In this document: one piece after another, positions 6,691 to 11,945 of the stretch
How positions within the stretch are numbered: the first letter of the stretch is position 1
How the letters are laid out: each line of letters opens with the position of its first letter
Assembly: GCA_036522835.1 (NCBI GenBank)
Contig: DATDFB010000054.1
Span: forward strand, 1 to 11,945
Reading direction: 5' to 3'
Source of the DNA: DATDFB01 sp036522835
Lineage (GTDB): Bacteria; Acidobacteriota; Thermoanaerobaculia; Gp7-AA8
DNA length: 11,945 bases
The notes under the pieces: generated by a model
Database searches by the model: none
What the model was told of the DNA's origin: nothing
Seen by the model: the letters and a program-made list of their open reading frames with translations, nothing else
Made by a program: the position numbers and the translations under genes

Positions 6691-7101
6691 ATGAACGTCG
6701 CCGCCATCACCGGTGTCTCCGGCGCGGGAAAGACGACGCTGATCGTGGCGCTGATCCGCCGCTTCGTCGCGGAAGGGAAGCGCGTCGGCGCGATCAAGCA
6801 CACTCATCACGTATTGAACGAAGAGCACCGCGGCGACACCGGCAAATTCCTCGACGCGGGCGCCGAGCCGGTCGTTTTCGCCGGAAAAGGCGAAGCGGTG
6901 GTGTTTCGTCACAACGGCCCTGCGTGGATTCGCTTCGACGACGAGCGCGCGCTGCTGCAGCTCTTCGACGCCGACGTCGTGCTCGTCGAAGGCTTCAAGT
7001 CATCCGATGCCTGGCCGAAGGTCGAGCTCGTCAGCGAGCGCCGGATGGACGTCGAAGAGGCGGCGGCGATTCTCGATAGAATCTGGCGCTCCCGATCATG
7101 A
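6691..7101 (+). CDS. mobB: Molybdopterin-guanine dinucleotide biosynthesis protein MobB
   Basis: A 136-residue GTP-binding protein of the MobB family, which assists MobA in attaching GMP to molybdopterin to make the bis-MGD cofactor of oxidoreductases such as formate dehydrogenases and nitrate reductases. The P-loop GVSGAGKTT is at 8-16, followed by AIKHTHH (34-40, the family's KH motif), an AGAEPVVF segment (56-63) and the LVEGFK motif (98-103), in the usual order. It is slightly shorter than typical MobB (about 160-175). No mobA is visible in the window. The ATG starts right at the P-loop strand, as expected, but has no Shine-Dalgarno; it may be leaderless. Its stop overlaps the next start by 4 bases (ATGA), so it likely heads the serine gene cluster. 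Confidence 0.88.
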   Translation: MNVAAITGVSGAGKTTLIVALIRRFVAEGKRVGAIKHTHHVLNEEHRGDTGKFLDAGAEPVVFAGKGEAVVFRHNGPAWIRFDDERALLQLFDADVVLVEGFKSSDAWPKVELVSERRMDVEEAAAILDRIWRSRS

Positions 7102-7817
7102 CCGTGGCCACCGCCCTCCGTTACCGCGCAGTGCTCTTCGATCTCGACGGAACGCTCGTCGACTCCTACGATGCGTTGAACGAGGCCGTGAACTACGCAC
7201 GCCGGCAGCACGGCCTGCCGGAGCTCCACGGCGAACGCATTCGCGCCTGCGTCGGAGATGGGCTGGAGAAGCTGCTCGAACGCACGTTCGACACCGACGA
7301 CGTGCCGGCCAGCGTGACGGAGGCGTTCGAGAGCCGCTACGACGAGATCTGCTGCCAGGAGTCGAAGGTGTTGGCGGACGTCGAGACGACGCTCGAAGAG
7401 CTGCACGACGCCGGCGTGTTGATGGCCGTCTGCACGAACAAGCCGACGGCGTTCTCGAAGAAGATCCTCGACTTTCTTGCGCTCTCGCCGTACTTCCGCG
7501 CCATCGTCGGCCCCGATCTGGCCGGCGCGCGGAAGCCGCAGGCGCAGCACGTTCTGCACACGCTCGCGGCGACGTCGTGCGCGCCGGGCGACGCGCTCTT
7601 CGTCGGCGACATGCCGATCGACGTGCAGGCCGCGCGAAACAGCGGCCTCGCCGTCGCCGTCGTGGCCACCGGCTCGTCTTCCTCCGACGCGCTACGCGCG
7701 GCGGCGCCGGATCACTATCTGGAGCGGTTTTCGGACTTGCTCGAGATCGTCTTTGTGGAGTGCGGCGGCCATGCCGCCGCTGTCAGAGCGGCGGCACGGC
7801 CGCCGCACTCCACATGA
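7098..7817 (+). CDS. HAD-IA hydrolase, phosphoglycolate phosphatase-like
   Basis: The 239-residue enzyme has the haloacid dehalogenase motifs in order: DLDGT (15-19, nucleophile Asp15 and acid/base Asp17), CTNK (112-115, motif II Thr113), Lys146 in ARKPQ (motif III) and GDMPID (170-175, motif IV). A helical cap lies between the first two (about 22-90). This fits subclass IA and the phosphoglycolate phosphatase (Gph) group, which removes phosphate from 2-phosphoglycolate; other small phosphate esters are possible. ATGA overlap with mobB upstream and with serB downstream suggests coupled translation. From Val220 on, the last 20 residues (including ECGGHAAAV) are encoded by copy 2 of the double-hairpin repeat; the natural protein end was probably near residue 218. 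The class is secure, the substrate is not. Confidence 0.85.
   Translation: MTVATALRYRAVLFDLDGTLVDSYDALNEAVNYARRQHGLPELHGERIRACVGDGLEKLLERTFDTDDVPASVTEAFESRYDEICCQESKVLADVETTLEELHDAGVLMAVCTNKPTAFSKKILDFLALSPYFRAIVGPDLAGARKPQAQHVLHTLAATSCAPGDALFVGDMPIDVQAARNSGLAVAVVATGSSSSDALRAAAPDHYLERFSDLLEIVFVECGGHAAAVRAAARPPHST
7755..7815 (+). repeat. Double-hairpin palindromic repeat, copy 2 (REP/BIME-like)
   Basis: It has the same layout as the copy at 397-457: GTGGAGT (7755-7761) closing with ACTCCAC (7807-7813), a left hairpin GCGGCGGC-CAT-GCCGCCGC (7762-7780), spacer TGTCAGA, and a right hairpin GCGGCGGC-ACG-GCCGCCGC (7788-7806). The right stem differs from copy 1 by two base pairs, both changed on both arms so that pairing stays perfect. 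The element lies in frame inside the 3' end of the HAD phosphatase gene. The two bases that follow the core in both copies (AT) are here the first two of the serB start codon. Confidence 0.92.
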
Positions 7818-8434
7818 ACTACCGCTATCTCTTCTTCGACGTCGACTCCACGCTCGTGACCATCGAAGGGATCGACGTCCTCGCCGGCGGCAATCCCGAG
7901 ATCGCAAAGCTGACGAACGCCGCGATGAACGGCGAGGTGCCGCTCGACGAGGTGTACGCGCGACGGCTGGAGATCATCCGGCCTGCGCGGGCGGCGGTCG
8001 ACGCGCTCGCGCAGCGCTACCTCGCCTCGCTCGTCGACGGCGCCGAGGAGGTGATCGCCGCGCTGCGCGAGCGCGGGCACGTCATCCACCTCGTTACCGC
8101 CGGAATCGAGCAGGCCATCGAGCCGCTCGCCGAGCGGCTCGGCATTCGCAACGTGCACGCCGTGCGATTGCTATTCGACGAGCACGGGAACTACGAAGAC
8201 TTCGACCGCCGCTCCCTCCTCACGCGCGCCGGCGGGAAGGAGCTCGTCGTCCGCGCGGTCCGCGCGCGATCGAAAGGCGGCGCGGCCATGATCGGCGACG
8301 GCGCGAGCGACCTCGAGGCCAAGCCGGCCGTCGATCTCTTCATCGGATTCGGAGGGGTGGCCGAACGGCCGCTCGTAAGGGAGAATGCAGACGTTTTCGT
8401 GAGCGACCTGCGCGATGTCCTCCGCTATGTCTAA
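7814..8434 (+). CDS. serB: Phosphoserine phosphatase SerB
   Basis: Last step of the phosphorylated serine pathway: O-phospho-L-serine to L-serine plus phosphate. The 206-residue protein has DVDST at 9-13 (nucleophile Asp9, acid/base Asp11), Glu18 in the DSTL..EGID context typical of SerB, Thr95 in VTAG (motif II; most SerB have Ser here), Lys142 (motif III) and GDGASD at 161-166 (motif IV). The length matches the short, single-domain SerB type without ACT domains. The start ATG directly follows the repeat; no Shine-Dalgarno is present, so translation probably depends on termination of the upstream gene through the ATGA overlap. Its 3' end overlaps the aminotransferase start by 8 bases. The serC-like and serA genes downstream strongly support the assignment over another HAD-IB phosphatase. 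Confidence 0.9.
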   Translation: MNYRYLFFDVDSTLVTIEGIDVLAGGNPEIAKLTNAAMNGEVPLDEVYARRLEIIRPARAAVDALAQRYLASLVDGAEEVIAALRERGHVIHLVTAGIEQAIEPLAERLGIRNVHAVRLLFDEHGNYEDFDRRSLLTRAGGKELVVRAVRARSKGGAAMIGDGASDLEAKPAVDLFIGFGGVAERPLVRENADVFVSDLRDVLRYV

Positions 8435-9554
8435 GTTCTTCATCCCCGGCCCCACGTGGGTGCGGCCCGCGATCCTCGAGGAGATGGCGCGGCCGATGAT
8501 CGGCCACCGCGGCGCGGAGTTCCGCGAGCTCTACGCGCGCATCGCCGCCGATCTCAAGCCGCTCTTCGCCACCGCGCACGACGCCTTCGTCATGACCGCG
8601 ACGGGCACCGCGCTCATGGAAGCATCGCTCGTGAACTGCGCGAGCCGCCGCGTCCTCGTCACGACCTGCGGCGCCTTTTCCGAGCGCTGGTCCGCGATCG
8701 CCGAGTCCCTCGGCCTCGAAGTCGACAAGCTTTCGGTCGACTGGGGCCAGGCCATCGATCCCGAGGACCTCGCCGACCACCTCGTCTCGCGCCGCGCGCA
8801 CTACGACGCCGTGACGATCACGCACAACGAGACCTCGACCGGCGTGACGAACGACGTCGCCGCGCTGGCCCGCGCCGTGCGCGCGGAGTCGCCCGACACG
8901 CTCGTCCTCGTCGACGCCGTCTCGTCGCTCGCCGGCATCCCCCTCCGCTTCGACGAGTGGGGCCTCGACGTCTGCTTCGCCTCGGTGCAGAAAGGCATCG
9001 CCCTGCCGCCCGGCATCGCCCTCGTCGCGGTCTCGGCGCAGGCGCTGGCGCGCGCGCAAAAGATGCCGTACCGCGGCACGTACTTCGACTTTCTCAACTA
9101 CAAAAAGCACGCGGACGAGGGCGGCGTGCCGTCGACGCCGTCGATCCCGCACTTCTTCGCCCTCGCCGCACAGCTCGAGCACATCCTCCGCGGCGAAGGG
9201 CTGGAAGCGCGCTGGCGGCGCCACGAGGAGATGCGCGAGACGGCGATCGCACGCACCGCGAAGTTCGCGAAGCTCGCCGCCGACCGCGCGCATGCCTCGG
9301 CCACCGTCACCGCGCTCGCCCCCGCCCGCCCGCCCGAGGAGCTGCGCGCCGCGATGCGCCGGCGCGGCTTCACCCTCGGCGGCGGCTACGGCAAGTGGAA
9401 GGAGACGACCTTCCGCATCGGGCACATGGGCGACATCACGATGGAGGCGTTGAACGCGATGCTCGACGTGCTCGAAGAGGTGGCCATCGCCGAAGGTCCC
9501 TCGCCCCGCGTGCGGGGAGAGGGTGGCGCGGAAGCGCCGGGTGAGGGGCGATGA
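8427..9554 (+). CDS. Class V aminotransferase, probable phosphoserine aminotransferase (SerC role)
   Basis: A 375-residue PLP enzyme of aminotransferase class V. Motifs seen: PGPT near the N-terminus (7-10), TGTALMEA (59-66, cofactor phosphate side), THNETSTG (132-139), Asp163 in VDAVSS (pyridine N contact) and Lys189 in SVQKGIALPPG (Schiff-base lysine). This pattern matches the alanine-glyoxylate/serine-pyruvate group and the archaeal-type phosphoserine aminotransferases rather than classical E. coli SerC. Between serB and serA it most likely converts 3-phosphohydroxypyruvate plus glutamate to phosphoserine. A glyoxylate aminotransferase activity cannot be excluded, particularly with a phosphoglycolate-type phosphatase upstream. 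ATG 8427 was preferred over ATG 8415 because MSKFFIPGPT is the typical start. Residues 358-375 are encoded by a palindromic repeat and are not part of the family fold. Confidence 0.85.
   Translation: MSKFFIPGPTWVRPAILEEMARPMIGHRGAEFRELYARIAADLKPLFATAHDAFVMTATGTALMEASLVNCASRRVLVTTCGAFSERWSAIAESLGLEVDKLSVDWGQAIDPEDLADHLVSRRAHYDAVTITHNETSTGVTNDVAALARAVRAESPDTLVLVDAVSSLAGIPLRFDEWGLDVCFASVQKGIALPPGIALVAVSAQALARAQKMPYRGTYFDFLNYKKHADEGGVPSTPSIPHFFALAAQLEHILRGEGLEARWRRHEEMRETAIARTAKFAKLAADRAHASATVTALAPARPPEELRAAMRRRGFTLGGGYGKWKETTFRIGHMGDITMEALNAMLDVLEEVAIAEGPSPRVRGEGGAEAPGEGR
9498..9549 (+). repeat. 52-bp two-hairpin repeat, copy A (end of aminotransferase gene)
   Basis: First hairpin: CCCTCGCCCCGC (9498-9509) pairs with GCGGGGAGAGGG (9512-9523) with one mismatch. 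Second hairpin: GGCGC-GGAA-GCGCC (9525-9538). The repeat is read in frame as the last 18 residues of the aminotransferase (starting PSPRVRGEGG), and the stop codon follows 2 bases after it. From memory, repeats of the CCCTCNCCCCGC...GCGGGGAGAGGG type are widespread in high-GC bacteria. Confidence 0.85.
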
Positions 9555-9567
9555 CGGGAAGCTTGCG

Positions 9568-9619
9568 CTCCTCATCCGCCGCTGACGCGGCTCCTTCTCC
9601 CCGCGAGGGGGGAGAAGGA
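9568..9619 (-). repeat. 52-bp two-hairpin repeat, copy B (inverted, in the serA leader)
   Basis: The reverse complement of this stretch aligns with copy A over 51 bases without gaps, with 38 identities by hand count. On the minus strand the first hairpin is CCTTCTCCCC paired with GGGGAGAAGG and the second is GCCGC-GTCA-GCGGC. Differences from copy A fall partly in pairs that keep the stems. Together with copy A it forms an inverted pair separated by 18 bases. Its last bases supply the serA ribosome binding site. Confidence 0.82.
9611..9619 (+). promoter_or_regulatory. serA ribosome binding site embedded in repeat copy B
   Basis: GGAGAAGGA lies just before GTG 9623: GGAG ends 8 bases and AAGGA 3 bases upstream. 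It is the strongest Shine-Dalgarno in the serine cluster, and it decides for GTG 9623 over the in-frame ATG at 9551. It is also the 5'-most arm of the hairpin on the repeat's own strand, so folding of the leader would hide it. Confidence 0.65.
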
Positions 9620-9622
9620 TCT

Positions 9623-11206
9623 GTGCGGCATCGGGTCCTCGTCACGGAATCGATTGCGGAATCAGGCCTGAACATCCTTCGCAAGGCCGCCGACGTCGAC
9701 CTCGACTACCGTGCCGGCCTCAAAGGCGACGACCTCCTGCGCGCCGTCGCCGAGGCGGACGCGCTGATCACGCGCAGCGGCACGGCGGTGACGCCGGAGC
9801 TGGTGAGTGCCGGCGCGAAGCTGCGCGTCGTCGGCCGGGCCGGCGTCGGGCTCGACAACGTCGACGTCGATGCCTGCACGGCGCGCGGGATCCTCGTCAT
9901 CAACGCACCCACCGCAAACGTCATGTCGGCGACGGAGCACACGATGGCCATGTTGCTGTCGCTCTGCCGCAACGTCCCCGAGGCGCATGCGAGCGTGAAG
10001 CGCGGGGAGTGGACGCGCGCGAAGTTCATGGGCGTGGAGCTCAATGGCAAGATCCTCGGCATCGTCGGTCTCGGCCGCATCGGCAAGCTGCTCACGGCGC
10101 GGGCGCGCGCGTTCGGCATGCACGTCGTCGCCTACGACCCGTACATCGCCCCGAACGTCTTCGAGACCGCCGGCGCGCAGCGCGCTTCGCTCGACGAGCT
10201 GCTGGCGAAGTCCGACGTCGTCACCGTTCACACGCCGCTGACCGAGGAGACGCACGGCATGCTCGGCGCGGCGCAGATCGCGAAGATGAAGGACGGCGCG
10301 ATCGCGCTGAACATCGCCCGCGGCGGGATCTGGAACGAGCAGGCGCTCGCCGACGCTCTGAACAGCGGCAAGCTCGCCGGCGCCGCCGTCGACGTCTACG
10401 AGAACGAGCCGCCGGGCAAGGACCACCCGCTGCTCAACGCGAAGAACATCATCCTTTCGCCGCACATCGGCGCGAACACGATCGAGGCACAGGACCGTGT
10501 GGCCGTGCAGACGGCGGAGAACGTCGTGGAGGCGCTGCGCGGCTCGATCTTCGTTTCCGCCGTGAATCTGCCGTTCGAAGGCGTCGTCGACGCCGAAGAC
10601 AAGGGCCTCGTCAGCCTCGCCGAGAAGCTCGGCCTCTTCGCCGCGCAGATCATCGGCGCGCCGGTGTCGCGCGCCACGATCGAGACGTACGCGATCGCGG
10701 AGCGGCTGCACGAGATCCTGACCATCGCCGCGGTCAAGGGCGTGCTCGAGCCGCACCTCGTCGAGTCGGTGAACTTCGTCAACGCCAAGCAGCTCGCGGC
10801 GGAGCGCGGCATCGCCGTCGATGTGATCCCGCACGACACGCCGCGCGACTACCGCAACCTCATCACCTTCCGCGCCGGCGCGAACGGCCACGAGGTGTGC
10901 GTGTCGGGGACGCTCTTCTCCGAGCACCAGCAGCGCATCGTCTCCGTCGATCAGTTCCGCATCGAGTTCCGCCCCGAGGGGCACCTGCTCTACATCATCA
11001 ACAACGACGTGCCCGGCGTCGTCGGCCGCGTCGGCACGCTCCTGGGCGAGGCCGGCGTCAACATCGCCGAGTACAACCTCGCGCGGAATGCCAGCGGAGG
11101 GACGGCCATGTCGATCGTCAGCATCGACTCCGCGCTCGACCCCCGCGTGATCGATGCGTTCGGAATCTTTCCGGCGATCAAGGAAGTGAAGCAGGTCCGG
11201 TTGTAG
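9623..11206 (+). CDS. serA: D-3-phosphoglycerate dehydrogenase SerA, long form with ACT domain
   Basis: First step of serine synthesis: 3-phosphoglycerate plus NAD+ to 3-phosphohydroxypyruvate. The 527-residue protein matches the long (mycobacterial/mammalian-type) form. N-terminal substrate-binding part (1-100) with RAGVGLDNVD; Rossmann fold with GLGRIG (149-154) and NAD-selecting Asp172 in YDPY; catalytic Arg233 in NIARGG, Glu262 in ENEPP and His281 in SPHIGAN; return to the substrate domain to about 318; an intervening allosteric-substrate-binding-type domain (about 320-450); and a C-terminal ACT domain (about 455-527) with NNDVPGVVGRVGTLLGEAG, where serine feedback usually acts. GTG 9623 was chosen because VRHRVLVTESIAESG matches the family start and has a ribosome binding site; the upstream 24 residues from ATG 9551 are repeat sequence. 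It lies 68 bases after the aminotransferase. Confidence 0.96.
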   Translation: MRHRVLVTESIAESGLNILRKAADVDLDYRAGLKGDDLLRAVAEADALITRSGTAVTPELVSAGAKLRVVGRAGVGLDNVDVDACTARGILVINAPTANVMSATEHTMAMLLSLCRNVPEAHASVKRGEWTRAKFMGVELNGKILGIVGLGRIGKLLTARARAFGMHVVAYDPYIAPNVFETAGAQRASLDELLAKSDVVTVHTPLTEETHGMLGAAQIAKMKDGAIALNIARGGIWNEQALADALNSGKLAGAAVDVYENEPPGKDHPLLNAKNIILSPHIGANTIEAQDRVAVQTAENVVEALRGSIFVSAVNLPFEGVVDAEDKGLVSLAEKLGLFAAQIIGAPVSRATIETYAIAERLHEILTIAAVKGVLEPHLVESVNFVNAKQLAAERGIAVDVIPHDTPRDYRNLITFRAGANGHEVCVSGTLFSEHQQRIVSVDQFRIEFRPEGHLLYIINNDVPGVVGRVGTLLGEAGVNIAEYNLARNASGGTAMSIVSIDSALDPRVIDAFGIFPAIKEVKQVRL

Positions 11207-11231
11207 GAGGGCGCACGCCGTGCGCCCCTAC
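11203..11231 (+). repeat. GC-rich hairpin overlapping the serA stop codon
   Basis: GGGCGCAC (11209-11216) and GTGCGCCC (11220-11227) form a perfect 8-bp stem with a 3-base loop. It is extended after a 2-base bulge by GTAG (11203-11206) paired with CTAC (11228-11231), so the serA stop TAG is part of the structure. No T-run follows, so full Rho-independent termination is doubtful; partial attenuation before the next gene or a further palindromic repeat family is possible. Confidence 0.7.
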
Positions 11232-11248
11232 CGTACAATCCTTCGAGG

Positions 11249-11945
11249 ATGCAGTACCGCGAGCTCGGGCGCACCGGGATCAGGGTCAGTGCCATCGGCT
11301 TCGGCGGATGGGCCATCGGCGGTGCGGCCGAGGCCTCGGGGACGCCGCTGGGGTGGGGGCGCACCAGCGACGACGACTCGCTCGCTGCGATCCGCCGCGC
11401 GCGCGATCTCGGCATCACCTTCTACGAGACCGCCGACAGCTACGGCTTCGGCCGCAGCGAGTCGCTCCTCGGCATCGTCCTCTCGCGCAGGCGCAACGAG
11501 GTCGTCATCGCCACGAAGGTCGGCATTGTCCGCACTGCCGCGGGCGAGATGCGAAAGGACTTCTCGAAACAGCACATCTTCAACGCCGTCGACGGCTCAC
11601 TGCGCCGCCTGCGCAGCGACTACATCGATCTCTACCAGGCGCACAACCCGTCCATCGAAGAGCTGCGCCGCGAGGAGATCCAGGAAGCGATGGAGATGCT
11701 GCAGGACGCCGGCAAGATCCGCTCGTGGGGCGTCTCCATCAGCAAGCCCGAGGAGGGGATGGAGATCGTGGAGCGCGGCTGGGGGCACGCGCTGCAGGTG
11801 CTCTACAACCTGCTCAATCAGGCGCCGGCGCACGAGCTCTTTCCGGCCGCGCAGGCCAAGGGCTACGGCATCATCGCGCGCGTGCCGCTGGCGTCAGGCC
11901 TCTTGACCGGGAAGTTCAACGTGGAGTCGCAGTTCCCGGCGGACG
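11249..11945 (+). CDS. Aldo/keto reductase (3' truncated by window end)
   Basis: The frame from ATG 11249 stays open to the window edge, giving 232 residues of an expected 300-330. It has the aldo/keto reductase start MQYRELGRTGIRVSAIGFGGW, the YETADSYGFGRSE region (59-71), Lys90 in ATKVG, His132 in YQAHNP, a GKIRSWGVS segment (155-163) and the LASGLLTGKF motif (214-223). These belong to an (alpha/beta)8 NAD(P)H-dependent oxidoreductase of the bacterial AKR11/12-like or general 'predicted oxidoreductase' type. Of the catalytic tetrad, Tyr65, Lys90 and His132 are present, but the position normally Asp is Glu60. Substrate unknown. It lies 42 bases after serA, behind a hairpin and with no clear Shine-Dalgarno, so it may be a weakly coupled last member of the cluster. 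Confidence 0.9.
   Translation, partial: MQYRELGRTGIRVSAIGFGGWAIGGAAEASGTPLGWGRTSDDDSLAAIRRARDLGITFYETADSYGFGRSESLLGIVLSRRRNEVVIATKVGIVRTAAGEMRKDFSKQHIFNAVDGSLRRLRSDYIDLYQAHNPSIEELRREEIQEAMEMLQDAGKIRSWGVSISKPEEGMEIVERGWGHALQVLYNLLNQAPAHELFPAAQAKGYGIIARVPLASGLLTGKFNVESQFPAD

Noticed and set aside
6676..6912. N-terminal extension of the VWFA gene to 6912
   Set aside because: It would overlap mobB by over 200 bases and bury an obvious signal peptide; the extension has no sensible composition.
397..7815. CRISPR array or transposon ends formed by the two double-hairpin repeats
   Set aside because: Only two copies, 7.3 kb apart, with no regular spacers, no cas genes and no transposase; the intervening genes are ordinary housekeeping functions and the copies are in direct orientation at gene borders.
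9551..9622. serA starting at ATG 9551 with an ATGA overlap to the aminotransferase
   Set aside because: Attractive for coupling, but the 24 extra residues are translated repeat and the family start with a good ribosome binding site lies at GTG 9623. It remains a minor alternative.
9662..10984. 440-codon open frame on the minus strand opposite serA
   Set aside because: Arg/Asp/Leu-rich low-complexity product, fully covered by the certain serA gene; an antisense artefact of codon composition.

Overview
The window is a dense, high-GC stretch (roughly two thirds G+C by eye) of a bacterial chromosome. It carries ten protein genes: eight complete and two cut by the window edges. The best guess for the source is an Acidobacteriota-type soil or environmental bacterium. 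The reasons are a secreted VWFA-related protein of the kind named after Acidobacteria, a secreted beta-rich protein of a type I associate with that phylum, and several families of GC-rich palindromic intergenic repeats. This assignment is inference; no rRNA or tRNA is present to test it.

Left part (1-4890, all + strand): the tail of an unrecognised protein with a proline-rich linker and a charged helical C-terminus; a lipoprotein lytic transglycosylase (cell-wall turnover); a di-haem c-type cytochrome related to the CcP/MauG group; and, 10 bases after it with a good Shine-Dalgarno, a secreted beta-rich protein of unknown function. A long imperfect palindrome separates this block from the only minus-strand gene, a secreted VWFA-domain protein (4960-6675).

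Right part (6691 to the end, + strand): a tightly packed gene cluster starting only 15 bases from the start codon of the divergent VWFA gene. The order is mobB (molybdenum cofactor), a phosphoglycolate-phosphatase-like HAD enzyme, serB, a class V aminotransferase in the serC position, serA, and the start of an aldo/keto reductase. The first four genes overlap by 4, 4 and 8 bases, so they are probably co-transcribed and translationally coupled. SerA, the aminotransferase and SerB together form the complete phosphorylated route from 3-phosphoglycerate to L-serine, encoded in reverse order of the reactions.

The most unusual feature is a set of structured repeats at gene borders. (1) A 59-bp element with two 8-3-8 hairpins inside a 7-bp closing stem occurs twice, just before the lytic transglycosylase and just before serB. 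The two copies differ by paired, compensatory changes. (2) A 52-bp two-hairpin repeat occurs as an inverted pair at the aminotransferase/serA border and also shows compensatory changes. (3) A 68-bp palindrome lies between the convergent genes. (4) A small GC-rich hairpin overlaps the serA stop codon. These elements are partly domesticated: they encode the last about 20 residues of the HAD phosphatase and 18 residues of the aminotransferase, abut the serB start codon, and supply the serA ribosome binding site. No CRISPR array, transposase, integrase, tRNA or rRNA was seen, and no gene-free stretch exceeds about 75 bases.
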